Positions 35,601 to 42,014 of a stretch of DNA of 64,000 nucleotides are shown here, in pieces. The stretch comes from Galeopsis tetrahit (taxonomy: Eukaryota > Streptophyta > Magnoliopsida > Lamiales > Lamiaceae): the NCBI GenBank assembly GCA_963675135.1, contig OY776126.1, positions 23,811,195-23,875,194 of the forward strand, written 5' to 3'. Below the pieces are notes generated by a model, which was not told the DNA's origin, searched no databases, and saw nothing but the letters and a program-made list of their open reading frames with translations. Position 1 is the first letter of the stretch. Every line of letters starts with the position of its first letter. The position numbers and the translations under genes were made by a program.

Positions 35601-37003
35601 AAGTAGAAGACGCAGTCTACTACTACTGGACAAGACAGGTGCGCAACTTACACAAAGACAGGTCAACTTGATGTTGGTTACAGAAACGCGTATTGAAGAT
35701 GAAATTGAAGAAGTTAGTTATGGAATAACTAATTAACTGAAGAAACGCGTGGAAGAATAAAAGAATCAGTTACAAAGTTAGTTTTCAAGAAAGGTTGTTA
35801 CACAACTGAAAGTTCTTGGAATTTGAAGTCTATAAATACCCCAAGGTATTCATTGACTACTAACTACTGAAATATTGAGAATTACTACTTACAAACGTTA
35901 TTGAAGATTCAATCGAAGTTTACTCTCAGAGTTGATTGAAGTTCAGAAAGATAGCCAGAAGACAAGTGAAGAATCAAGAAGGCTACTACTGAAAATCAGA
36001 GAAGTTTTTTTAAGTTTTGTTTTGTTATTTTCAAGGTGCTAGATACTTGTAAAATTTCTAGTAAGATCGTAGACATATCTGGAGGTATAGTCTGTTGAAG
36101 ATCTAAGTCTTCTTCTTGGGACTTTAAAGACAGGAACATACACTTGTACTCGATTGGAAGAGTTTAGTGGAAACATCACAACTGGGTTTGTGAGAGTGGA
36201 TGTAGACAAGTTGTCGAACCACTATAAATCTTGTGTTTGATTTACTTTACTGTTTTGATTGTTTAAATTGCTTAATTGGTTTAACTACTTAACTGAACTA
36301 GACTAGTTGAGTATAGAACAGAGTTCTCAAAAATAAGTTGAGTATAATCTTGAATTGGGCTTATTGATAATTTCGTATTCCGCATATTGTACTTTGATAT
36401 TTCGAAAGATTTTTGAAAAGTCTATTCACCCCCCTCTAGACATTTTCACTAGCTTACTCGTTATTAACTCAACTTGGGACCAACAAAATTGAATATCCGG
36501 GATATCCAGTGAAAACCGTAATGTTGTTCAAGTGCCATTGGTTTGACAGATCCCCTTTAGGAACCAAAATTCATCCGGAGTACAAGCTTGTGGATGTTAA
36601 TTCGAAAAGGAAGTATAGCGGGGATGATCCGTTTGTATTTGCCTCTCAGGTATCTCAAGTCTACTACTGCACGTATCCAGGAGCTGGAAAACGTAATAGA
36701 TCAGAATGGCACGCTGTTTGCAAAGTGAAGGCAAGGTCAATGGTGGAGGTCCCCAAAAAGGAAAACAACGATGAAGATGAACCTCCGTTTCAAATGGAAC
36801 AAATAGAGAATCAAACTGAAGTGTTTGCGGGAGATTTTAATCTTTCGGTAGACTTGACGGCTGCAAATCCACAATTGATTGTTATTGAAAACGATAGTGG
36901 ACATGAGGAGGAGGATGAACATGACGAGGGGGAGGATGAAGAAGATGAGGAGGAAGAGGAAGATGTGGCAAATAATGAAAATGAAGACGAAGATGAATAT
37001 TAA
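5646..37003 (+). CDS. TNP2-type CACTA transposase, interrupted by copia A
   Basis: Predicted exons are 5646-7218, 7288-8044, 8126-8446, 8530-8629 and 8704-8928, the last continuing at 36491-37003 beyond element A. Leaving out the 27.6-kb insertion gives an uninterrupted 1162-residue frame. The 69-bp intron at 7219-7287 is itself open in frame. The N-terminus has a transposase-associated domain (about 5-80, with a Cys pair in CIRCPC). The TNP2 core follows, with LSTDGFAPFG (about residue 356) and HNLDVMHIEKNVFDNVF (about 577), which hold conserved acidic residues. Next are a DUF4218-like region with WMYPFER and a DUF4216-like C-terminus (FKCHWFD, GTKIHPEYKLVDVN). The tail is strongly acidic. 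The enzyme would cut and join CACTA ends. Insertion A ends its function in place. Confidence 0.9.
8929..10237 (+). repeat. 5' LTR of copia A
   Basis: 1309 bp, TG...CA ends, TATAAATA box at 9583-9590 as the probable promoter of the genomic RNA. It differs from the 3' LTR at about six positions (five transitions and one transversion, counted by eye), about 0.46 percent. Confidence 0.95.
10240..10251 (+). promoter_or_regulatory. Primer binding site of copia A
   Basis: TGGTATCAGAGC, two bases after the 5' LTR, is complementary to the 3' end of plant initiator methionine tRNA, the standard minus-strand primer of plant copia elements. Confidence 0.93.
10437..12980 (+). CDS. gag: Gag polyprotein of copia A
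   Basis: 847 residues starting at the first ATG after the primer site. The N-terminal copia-type capsid region (UBN2/DUF4219-like, about 8-240) has FQVQDYDYWKLRM and LPNEYLGKVLKCKTAKEMWD. A basic RD-rich stretch follows, then a CCHC zinc knuckle (CYNCEKPGHYIYEC, about 359-372) for RNA binding. The C-terminal half is acidic, then coiled-coil-like (about 480-590), then basic and Pro/Tyr-rich. The length is large for copia Gag but usual for Sireviruses. It ends in TAA before the short conserved segment that links Gag to Pol in element B; pol follows in another frame. Confidence 0.9.
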   Translation: MSLEISANKLPKFQVQDYDYWKLRMEAIFSSTHDLMISVVTEGPIVTMIPNTAALDPNQPVGTLVKKPRSELTSEEMRQNNLDSLAKNYILHTLPNEYLGKVLKCKTAKEMWDRLAIICEGTSLIKESKLSTAVQRFESFHMKAGETIDQLDTRFTKIMNDLEVLGKSYTPREINLRILKSLDSRWKMVKMLVKNTQDIDVWTAETMFQTLKAHEFDLDEDEPIVSSDREYAVSKNVAFKASSSKIDRSKTKTRSASVKDKIDTDLSLKDQVSLMVRKFDRLNKRFGRYKKFYREHRGSASKNSSETRRDRNSSERRDEVSKGNRQDRESDGRKITRSDRRDKRRNNSPIKKATNDLVCYNCEKPGHYIYECPDLSTDDREERKARRERRYNRGKKAMMANNDSDSDSDELPSSSSSYPSEPDHDEAFIVDDGLCFMAKIDQEVSSVTSFQSCDESETDESDTASSQVGSSLQHSTSAVEDDLLLANKAFIEVSDENIILRQEIIDLKEAQSKVDPNITVLNERLQEELRQLREKCALTDKLYQDLLKTHATEKHEFNVLQSKLKKLEERNKFLETEVVTLDLKLTDLVNSSKVNLELSDRYRAPADKTGIGAETPSSSTQVHKNPTIFISSSLTNDKGKEPLIYDIDTPSKGTVPKQAQVNIPITKGGKKKVNNKPVPFKTSQQRTRNRGRPNQVRYEDWYPEETSTRQVQTRRQESRPPFIRQSQLYSSRPRQEGPKYHIQPVLYPPPLSYDIKGEERPKHVYKPYGPNAYKPYSDYHRQVPAQVEIKSKGYLQRVDPNSTDRPDKDNKVLFCNKYGRKLRRSNLFRTPMYIWIPLNSTNPHGPQ
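13016..14584 (+). pseudogene. pol: Pol of copia A, part 1 (protease, integrase)
   Basis: This frame is open from about 13007 and has no obvious ATG. It holds the aspartic protease motif WYIDSGCSHHMTG, the GAG-pre-integrase HHCC zinc site (H-R-R-L-C-H ... CTSCQKGK) and the integrase core, with the first Asp in LLHMDLHGPI, the second in IRSDKGTEF and Glu after QQNGVAERRNR. It is cut at 14585 by element B and continues in frame at 28958. Relative to gag it is in the -1 frame with stops between, so a Gag-Pol fusion cannot form by simple readthrough. Confidence 0.9.
14585..16013 (-). repeat. 3' LTR of copia B
   Basis: 1429 bp. TATAAATA lies on the minus strand at 15407-15414. Its internal end reads TT instead of the expected TG at the first two LTR bases (minus sense, 16013-16012), a point change after integration, since the other LTR keeps TG. 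Confidence 0.93.
16014..16027 (-). promoter_or_regulatory. Polypurine tract of copia B
   Basis: Minus-strand AAAAAGGGGGAAAT, identical to the tract of element A, directly against the 3' LTR. Confidence 0.92.
16238..19912 (-). CDS. Extra ORF (aORF) of copia B, intact
   Basis: 1224 residues, open throughout, same orientation as gag-pol. Its N-block (about 1-262; LFFKGKHSDENKEILLRC, LTFYANAVMKGS, VSFVNKLSIILPDILPKK) aligns over its full length with element A. A long linker, rich in Glu, Ser, Pro and Thr with imperfect IPADTHTAE-like repeats, follows. The middle block (about 519-598; VHYPMCTREK, RICTWIELRR, GMGGKANFLDWEMEQKE) is again conserved. Then come coiled coil (about 830-960), a Lys-rich segment with probable nuclear-import signals (KKGKGK, RKRK), and an end block (HHIVRKFGPLP). 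No membrane span or signal peptide is visible. Conservation of separate blocks around diverged linkers suggests selection on the protein. Function unknown; not envelope-like. Confidence 0.82.
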   Translation of the reverse strand: MAIIEIYDEKTKNTGTLDAAKWSKEGKIFTENALFFKGKHSDENKEILLRCVNLKLRDFLEAAPTNVYEQDVLTFYANAVMKGSHVESVMNGHKVKVTREILQELFGLSRGKINISNYIMNREKEYMEMFTGGRIKATDATGLKKSQLEPKFQTLLDIAGKMLLGNTFSHDAVTTLKVRVMAAIWDQIDGDWQGLFLERIALEAKKVTLDLQSKVWKVAATVSFVNKLSIILPDILPKKYKMGPHKTFHISKYYLRKEALAEAERLKEEKRKLLAEQAAQESDHDSTEEEEEPTKEEAQKKVAEDDDDDDNQTLAQRRYLIRSGLISPSDSDATPTASPLKKAGTSKPSPSFTPSKLSKGQKRKKNNSSSNKKSKKSRLPTPMLIAPIASFNPSDDSNPSDHSNTDIQIPTDTHTAEEQAQPTSTPESLLPTPADVQGLQVQPSTDLHEDTIPDQQTQNPADEQITEDQEHITSQIPADTHTAEDTTPNTQTPTIIVSSVPEDMAPADIAPAGPSQPQSRMVHYPMCTREKIMRMKIANMLKSTIPGIDEESVQFEQILRICTWIELRRDDVDDLIEVMEGMGGKANFLDWEMEQKEVAQVTSFTQLLPEEAFTAVCHRILGIQPTDASIPEGISDHQTTDTAKVSNSAASVPAEDSAEPADRTENTREVITIPDHFMPKDTLPHFIDKGDTIVSHLVKATTSFLNEEYLSAEERGKALTVHPKPQGTASTSTPTADYTADICSQVKTAIDLHFEKGLGLQLGRYVEKAVKEQRTRLHNQIIDIEDKFGESLHDQISEYLTSILKMAGDHSTRFADLYTNEVNRMENTYKQRIEDAEARATEGRALLQSATAENEKLQIQLKETATKLEAITAKLEAASSSNSHAQILDHSITHLTHVGKVNAMALQQTLRVEILNAMKPFAAALAEAKKGEDVLIKALEKTTAQQAVMVVSQDELNETLGDLSSKIKSKKGKGKEIAQEDIQAPTQATAKSLQITASTEQVSEKRMTRKRKADELADEQAQKSTPAEPTAEEKEALELKKRKELEAQELKQKKLKDAKAVKAKFDRKIAKLRKALKEKALKENALAQKDKVLVFDSNYVDYLALQDELPRWYPLKKKWQIQHHIVRKFGPLPTYEDEFFQFNQFMNIEDPEFWKEVVKTAKELDNCRILTPEEPKWDPPKLDSGRTDFIEVKRILEKIYEEENVTDLQHMEEVRSRLYLAFRI
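19913..20070 (-). promoter_or_regulatory. Promoter-like region before the extra ORF of copia B
   Basis: On the minus strand the order is TCTGACCGTTAGATC, then a TATATATA box (about 20029-20022), then a CT-rich leader ending in AAACCCTAACACTCAGACTC just before the ATG. This resembles a plant gene promoter and leader rather than a plain retroelement spacer. The role is inferred. Confidence 0.45.
20071..21701. other. Spacer between pol and extra ORF of copia B
   Basis: About 1.6 kb without a supported gene; only short open stretches. It contains a repeated GATGATCCAACCTGG (about 20475 and 20517), many CTTCTGATC-like repeats, and the internal polypurine-like motif at 21545-21554. Confidence 0.6.
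21545..21554 (-). promoter_or_regulatory. Internal polypurine-tract-like motif of copia B
   Basis: Minus-strand AAGGGGGAAT about 150 bp after pol, identical to the motif at the same place in element A. Confidence 0.6.
21702..24986 (-). pseudogene. pol: Pol of copia B with one in-frame stop
   Basis: The frame follows gag in the same register after one stop codon. Protease (WYIDSGCSTHMTG), HHCC zinc site (WLWHKRLSH ... CDACQQGK) and integrase core (LLHMDLFGPI, IRSDKGTEF, QQNGVAERRVR) run to a TAA at 23571-23573 in the linker, where element A has an open codon. The same frame then continues through reverse transcriptase (VYQMDVKSAFLNG, IYVDDIIFG) and RNase H (SGYSDSDFGG, TEAEYMAA, RADILTKPL) to 21702. 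The enzyme domains look complete, so the only visible defect is the linker stop. Confidence 0.92.
24993..27395 (-). pseudogene. gag: Gag of copia B with one in-frame stop
   Basis: Starts MSANMRKLPKFLVEDYDYWK and shows the copia capsid region until TAA at 26913-26915, where element A has Glu; a single G-to-T change explains it. The frame continues to 24993 with basic and Ser/Arg-rich parts, a CCHC zinc knuckle (CFNCGKPGHYVYEC), a coiled-coil-like stretch and a C-terminal WVPK segment followed by TAA. Readthrough of that last stop would give Gag-Pol, as described for the Sirevirus SIRE1. Confidence 0.9.
27510..27521 (-). promoter_or_regulatory. Primer binding site of copia B
   Basis: Minus-strand TGGTATCAGAGC two bases from the 5' LTR, complementary to initiator methionine tRNA, the same primer as element A. 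Confidence 0.93.
27524..28952 (-). repeat. 5' LTR of copia B
   Basis: 1429 bp with intact TG...CA ends in minus sense, TATAAATA at 28346-28353. Differs from the left LTR at about three positions. Confidence 0.95.
28958..30655 (+). pseudogene. pol: Pol of copia A, part 2 (reverse transcriptase, RNase H)
   Basis: Once B is removed this continues the frame of part 1, for about 1089 codons in total. A TAG at 29066-29068 breaks the linker before the reverse transcriptase. The RT has ARLVAQGYSQAEGIDYDET, VYQMDVKSAFLNG and the catalytic IYVDDIIFG. RNase H follows, with SGYSDSDFGG, TEAEYMAA, FCDSNNAIA and RADIFTKPL near the end. These enzymes copy the element RNA into DNA in cytoplasmic particles. 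Apart from the TAG this half is fully open. Confidence 0.9.
30837..30846 (+). promoter_or_regulatory. Internal polypurine-tract-like motif of copia A
   Basis: AAGGGGGAAT lies about 180 bp after pol and before the extra ORF. The same ten bases occur at the matching place in element B (21545-21554, minus). Sireviruses are known for extra polypurine-like motifs near the 3' end. A further similar run (GAAGGGGGAACTC) is near 31043. Confidence 0.6.
31180..31554 (+). promoter_or_regulatory. Promoter-like region before the extra ORF of copia A
   Basis: A TATATAA-like box (about 31235), a TCTGACCATTGGAT block (about 31390) and a CT-rich leader precede the ATG at 31555. Element B has a similar layout (TCTGACCGTTAGAT, TATATATA, CT-rich leader). 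Such sequences are typical of plant gene promoters. The role is inferred. Confidence 0.4.
31555..34983 (+). pseudogene. Extra ORF (aORF) of copia A, with one in-frame stop
   Basis: I place the start at the ATG at 31555 because it aligns with the start of the homologue in element B. The frame runs to TAA at 34606-34608 and then stays open to 34983, about 1142 codons in all. Blocks: an N-terminal domain (about 1-265; VFFKGNHTEDNKEILMKC, LEFYATATRQGD, VSFGNKLSIILPILLPNK), a variable acidic Ser/Pro-rich linker, a middle block (about 482-561; YYPMCLREK, RICTWFALKKSS, GMGGISNFMDWEMEQKE), coiled coil (about 680-850), a basic Lys/Arg segment, and an end block after the stop (HWIVRKYG). No signal peptide or membrane span is seen, so it is not envelope-like. 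The N-block vaguely recalls 'putative plant transposon protein' domains. Function unknown. Confidence 0.75.
35163..35176 (+). promoter_or_regulatory. Polypurine tract of copia A
   Basis: AAAAAGGGGGAAAT directly precedes the 3' LTR and is the expected plus-strand primer. It is identical to the PPT of element B. Confidence 0.92.
35177..36485 (+). repeat. 3' LTR of copia A
   Basis: 1309 bp, same length as the 5' LTR, TATAAATA at 35831-35838. Followed by target duplication AAATT (36486-36490), after which the TNP2 frame resumes. Confidence 0.95.
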
Positions 37004-37173
37004 ATTAATGTAACCTAGCTATTTTATTTTGTACAATTTATAAGATTTCATTATTTATCATTTGGTTATAACTTATAATTTAATTATTTATCATTTGGTT
37101 ATTTTATTAATTAACTTATAATTTAATTTAATTATTTATCATTTGGTTATAAAAATCCAATGGCGACGGAACA

Positions 37174-37425
37174 TATCCGTCGCCATTTCCGTCGCTAACG
37201 GCAACGAGCCAAAGCCGACCGAAATATCCGTCGCCATTTCCGTCGCTAACGGCAACGAGCCAAAGCCGACCGAAATATCCGTCGCCATTTCCGTCGCTAA
37301 CGGCAACGAGCCAAAGCCGACCGAAATATCCGTCGCCATTTCCGTCGCTAACGGCAACGAGCCAAAGCCGACCGAAATATCCGTCGCCATTTCCGTCGCT
37401 AACGGCAACGAGCCAAAGCCGACCG
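37174..37425. repeat. 51-bp tandem repeat, five copies
   Basis: Near-perfect 51-bp units contain TCCGTCGCCATTTCCGTCGC and a CCGACCGAAATA segment, plus a degenerate sixth copy to about 37455. The parts resemble the subterminal motif (CCGTCGG) with changes. As 51 is 17 codons, both strands stay open and give artificial repetitive frames. It lies just after the TNP2 gene and before a TATA-like sequence. Confidence 0.9.
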
Positions 37426-37460
37426 AATTATCAGTCGCCAATTCCGTCGGCATTTCCGAT

Positions 37461-38770
37461 TATAAATGTAACTTTCTCTCATTTCACGCGTATTTTCCCT
37501 CTCCCTCTCCCTCTCCCCCACTTCGATCGTCTCCTCCTTTAGGCTTCGCCACATGCTGCCCCTTGCCCACGTTCGCAGCGGCGCCACCCCCTTTTCCGGC
37601 CGGAGTCCGCCCATCCCACCGTCCGCGTCGCAGTCCCTCCGCGTCGCAGTCCGGCGACACCCTACCGTCCCTCCCCGACACGCCGCCGTCCACATCTACG
37701 AATTACGTTTTGATGGTTAGTGTGCTGCTTTTCTTGAATTCTTCACGAATTGTTTTGATTATTCTCGTATTGTTGAGCATGACCTGTGACCGTTCGAGAA
37801 TTTCGCCCCAATTTTTTGTGGAGTAGTAATGTTTTTGACTTGATTAATGTGCCTCTATCTGTCAAGAATCTAATTTCATAAGATCTCAGTTCGTGCTTTT
37901 GATTGTCGTGTTATCTTTGTTGAATTGAATTGTGATTTTCATTAGGGCTGTCATGTAATATTCAATTATTGAAATGTTATTGATAGTTTACTTTGCGAAA
38001 TTTGATTTCATATTCTGATTCCGAGGGACAAACCAGTTGAGAAAACCGTGTTATGAATTCCTTAAACAAAAGATAGAACAGGGTTTTTGTTTTTTGTTTT
38101 TGAGTGAGCCACAACTTCTGTTTTTCAGTTTATCTTCTTTAATGGTTAAGGTGTAATTGTAGTAATATATCAGGTAATGCTCTATGAAATGAGTCTGCAA
38201 GAAAAAGATTAGATTTCTGCTTTTTTTTGTTCCTGCATTAAGAGTCTTTTTCAAGCATTGTGTCCAAAATTGAATTTTATTTGACTGAAGATAGAGTGAA
38301 TGGATTTTTAATTCATGATGTTGTAGTAATGAAGTTTGCTGAGACCGACAGAAACTATGCGAGCCTAATGAAGTTACTTGATCTCTGTTGAGGTATGTTC
38401 AATTTTTATGATAATTTAATTTATGTTTAAATATATAAAATGACAATTGAATCTTGATTCTTTGGAATTGATTTTGAAATGGCAGGGATGGAGTCGAGTC
38501 AGCGAAGGACAATTTAATATACTCCACGGTACGTATTAATATACTCACATTCTTGTTAAATTATTTCTCATATAAGTTTTTGTTAATGTTTACTATGTTG
38601 TTTTAATATTTCACAGAGCTTTTTCAAGTATTCTAGTGAGGGGTATAGTTGTCATAATCCGGAGCAAAATTCTATTTGCTTCTTACTTGATCGATCCTCT
38701 GTCAATTCCGGAACACCATTCGATGCCTTAGCACGATTTTGTTTATTCGGTTGGATGTAATGTAGATTTG
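37461..38770 (+). other. Transcript-like region without a clear ORF
   Basis: TATAAATG (37461), then a CT- and GC-rich stretch (37490-37700) unlike its AT-rich neighbours, then possible exon borders: donor after GTTGAG near 38395, acceptor GGCAG near 38485, donor CACGGTACGT near 38530, acceptor TTCACAG near 38617. Stops occur in all frames across these joins. It could be a captured host 5' region or a non-coding transcript of CACTA-1. I cannot name it. Confidence 0.35.
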
Positions 38771-38890
38771 TGTATTGAATTATTTAAGCAATTTTGATCG
38801 TGTATTGAATTTTAAGCAATTATGTAAGCAATCGGGATCGGGTCGGATCCCGATTGCAAATAATTTTTTTTTTAAAAATTTTTGGTACTT

Positions 38891-39337
38891 ACCGACGGAT
38901 TAATCCGTCGGTGTAGCGTCGGTAATACCGACGGGCGAGCCGACGGAATTCCATTTTTTTAAAAAACATTTAATACTTACCGACGGAAAATTCCGTCGGT
39001 AAATTAAAATAATAAAATTTAAGTCCAACATATACCGACGGATCTACCGACGAAAAATTGATTTGGGATCCGTCGGTAAAGGCGACCCGGTTTGAAAACT
39101 TGGTTTGAAAACGGGTTGGCTTGACTGCCGACGGAATTGAATCCGTCGGTATAGGCGACCCGGTTTGAAAACGGGTTGGTTTGAATCCGTCGGGAATCCG
39201 TCGGCATATACCGACGGACGCATATTTTCCGTCGGTAACCACTACCGACCAATTCATTGACGACGGATAAAATCCGTCGGTAATTCCGTCGGTAAGAGCC
39301 AATACCGACTGAATATCCGTCGGTATAACCGTCGGTA
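38891..39337. repeat. 3' subterminal repeats of CACTA-1
   Basis: Dense CCGACGG/CCGTCGG motifs, many with TACCGACGGA context, ending about 20 bp from the 3' terminus. Also contains an internal direct repeat with GGCGACCCGGTTTGAAAAC (about 39081 and 39155). Same motif as the 5' end. Confidence 0.9.
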
Positions 39338-39358
39338 AAACACCTCTTTTTTGTAGTG

Positions 39359-39480
39359 TTGTCGAACTCCTGATCTCTGAATAGCAGTCCATTTCTCTGA
39401 TTTTGTCAAAGATGATGTTTTTGTCGAACTCCTGATCTCTGAATAGCAGTCCATTTCTTCCGTTCCATTTATGATCCATA
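39359..39480 (-). pseudogene. Reverse-transcriptase-related gene fragment, right part, with 62-bp duplication
   Basis: This is the upstream portion (minus-strand sense) of the fragment broken by CACTA-1, with residues such as NGLLFRDQEFDKNIIFDKI. A 62-bp tandem duplication (39361-39396 repeats at 39423-39458) shifts the frame, because 62 is not a multiple of three, so the fragment could not encode a normal protein. One duplicate carries CACTA-1; the other is still empty. Confidence 0.4.
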
Positions 39481-42014
39481 TATTTTTGGATTTTTTTTAT
39501 CGAATTTATAATTATGTAGTTAAAAATATTGTATATTGTCTTTATTTTAATATTAACTGATTGCATTATGTAAGTTGATCTGTAATTGTGCAATTTATAT
39601 TTATTGAATTTTAATATGATTCAGTTTTCCTTAAGTTGCTTGATCATAAAAAAAAAACTTAAAAAAATTACGCGATTAGCACCATTTGAATTCTCACATA
39701 TATGACTGATATTTGGGGTTTTGTTGACCAAGTCTAATTTAAATATCAATTAATAACAATCAATTATTTTTTGAAAAAATGTTACTACTCCATAATATTA
39801 TATCTTGCGTAATTTATGAATTTAAATTATCGGTAATGCAATATATTGCGTAATTTATGGATTTAAATGGTCGGTAATGCAATATATTAATTAAGATAAT
39901 ATTGAACTTGATTGTTTGTAATCACAAATTAAAGTTAATTAACGATAATACAATAAAATAAATGTTTATTTATAATGTGGATATTATATAAATGAAAAAA
40001 TTATAAATAGTAAATAGTTGTGGATTATTGACACAAAAGTGAAACATATACATCTAAATCTGTATTTAGGAAAACGAGATTTGTTTTCATTTACGATACA
40101 AAGTAGTGTTTCACTTTACACACATTATCATCCTCATCTACATATTAAACTTACTCAGAACATCTCATTTATCGTATTAATATCTATTTTGTGATTAATT
40201 AATATCATTATCTCATGAATTAATCATGGAATCCATATATTGATTTTACTAAATTTAGAATGGGTCAACTCAATATTTTATAGAATTTACTAAATTTTAC
40301 CATGTTAAAGGAAACTCTTGATTTTTAGGTTATAAAAATTATTGTGAGAATCTTTATATTTTCTCTAGAAGAAATTTAGGCACGATTTTTTATTTCTATG
40401 AATTTAGGGCATAATTTTTTATAAATTTGTAATTGATGTAACACTTTTATTTTATTCTTGATCTTTGTATCATTGTTTATTGAATTTTTTATAAATTAAA
40501 ACATTGTATGTATTTCAATATCATCAAAAAAAATTGAACATTGCATTACTTCCCATGTTCTTACCAAAATTCTCATTCTCGATCTTCCCAAATCTGCATT
40601 TTTTAATATTGTATTTACGTTTTTTTAAATAACTTTAAACATAAGAGAAATTAGTAATGGAAGGACATAATTTAATAGCCCTCCTCCAAAGATAATTAGG
40701 TAACGGCAATAAGTAACCAATTTTTATCAACAATTACGGTACATTGCAAAATATATATAAGAATGTAAATTGATTGTGTTATTAATTAATTTTTACAAAT
40801 GTTTATAGTATATATAGGTGAAGTATATCCCTATAACTACTCTATACAATAATGGAGTTGACTGGAAATTCGATGAAATTACTCCCGTGATTTATTCGTT
40901 ATAATATACTCCCTCCATAAATATGTAATAGTAATTAAATGATTGTACTCTATATATACTTCTTACTAAATAAATAAGTGATTACTTTTGATATCATCAA
41001 TAGTTATTTTTTACATTATTATATCATAATTTAGATATAATTACTATTATATCATAATTTAGATTAGATGGAATGTATGTAATTACGTGTTATATATATG
41101 TACAACTTTCTTTTGGTTGACACATTAAACAATAATAAATATTGATTGTCTAATTTCAAAGTAATTACATATGATTCGAAAAGAAAAGAAAAGAAAAAAG
41201 TAAATACATATGAATTAACATGTGTTTAAATTATTTGGTTTTAAAGTAATTGAATGATTGATACACAATTTGCTCAATTAAATCACATGTATCATAAAAA
41301 TTAAAAAATATATTTAATTATGGTTAGTTTTATATACACAACAATATTTAATATACGTCTTATGTTAGCTGGGTTTAAAGTAATTGAATGATTGATACAC
41401 AATTGACTCAATTAAATCACATGTATCATAGAAATTAAAATATAGGAGTATATTTTATTATGGTTAGTTTTATAAACACACAACAATATATATGTTACTT
41501 ATGCATATTTTTTGGAATTATTGTTTTATAAATTTTCATATTTTTAATGTAAATTATGCAATTAAATTTTATATTTAGATTATGTTTAATCAAGACGTAT
41601 TGTAATTTTTTTTTAAAAATGAAACTGCAATTTTGGAATAGTAGTTGAGGGGCAATGTAAGTTATAAAATTATTTAATGAATAACATTTGTTAAATTAGG
41701 TTTTTAAAGAAGTTAGAGTAATTTATATATTTTTTAATTAAACATTTTTCTGTTTAAATTTGTAAAGTTCAATGCTATTTATTTTTGTATAATTTAAAAT
41801 GTCCTATCAAAATTTTAATTTGATTCATTTATATAATAATTACAATTATTTTTTAAAGTAAACTAATTAACATATCAATTCTGATTTATTTGTTTAACGT
41901 TTTTTCAATATCTTCTCACACACCTTGAAAATTTAAGTTAACGGTTATTTCATTAATTCGAATAAATTTCTTTATATTTAATATTTATTAATTATTTTGA
42001 GCACAAATTACTCA
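39481..42014. other. AT-rich Helitron interior without genes
   Basis: No gene is supported over 2.5 kb. Short duplicated stretches occur (GTAATGCAATATATT near 39834 and 39877). Part of the Helitron between CACTA-1 and the helicase relic. Confidence 0.6.
41246..41490. repeat. About 135-bp tandem duplication
   Basis: TAATTGAATGATTGATACAC starts both copies (about 41246 and 41381), followed by matching CAATTAAATCACATGTATCAT and TATGGTTAGTTTTATA, with scattered differences. Confidence 0.8.

Larger units (their letters stand above)
8929..36485 (+). mobile_element. Sirevirus-like Ty1/copia element A, host of element B
   Basis: Two 1309-bp LTRs start TGTTGGGATATG and end ACCAACA, flanked by target duplication AAATT (8924-8928 and 36486-36490). 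A tRNA-iMet primer site and a polypurine tract lie at the usual places. Order: LTR, gag, pol, internal polypurine-like motif, extra ORF, PPT, LTR. Without B it is about 13.2 kb, which with long LTRs, a large gag and an extra 3' ORF fits the Sirevirus (Maximus/SIRE) lineage. Coding breaks: gag and pol are out of frame with each other, TAG at 29066, and TAA at 34606. Confidence 0.95.
1402..39358 (+). mobile_element. CACTA-1 (En/Spm-like) transposon with all genes present
   Basis: The 5' end is CACTACAAAAACG and the 3' end is the inverse of CACTACAAAAAAG. Both are flanked by the 3-bp target duplication TTG (1399-1401 and 39359-39361). Subtracting retroelement A (and one AAATT) leaves about 10.4 kb, a normal size for an autonomous CACTA. 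The element has a TNPA-like gene, a divergent GRF zinc-finger gene, a TNP2 transposase gene, and dense CCGACGG/CCGTCGG subterminal repeats at both ends. Known biology of the family: TNP2/TNPD cuts at the CACTA ends and TNPA binds the subterminal repeats. The transposase is now disrupted by element A. Confidence 0.95.

Noticed and set aside
37174..37425. CRISPR-like array
   Set aside because: Units are contiguous tandem copies without distinct spacers, in a plant transposon.
37143..37826. 227-codon repetitive frame and its antisense partner
   Set aside because: Open only because a 51-bp tandem repeat is a multiple of three on both strands.
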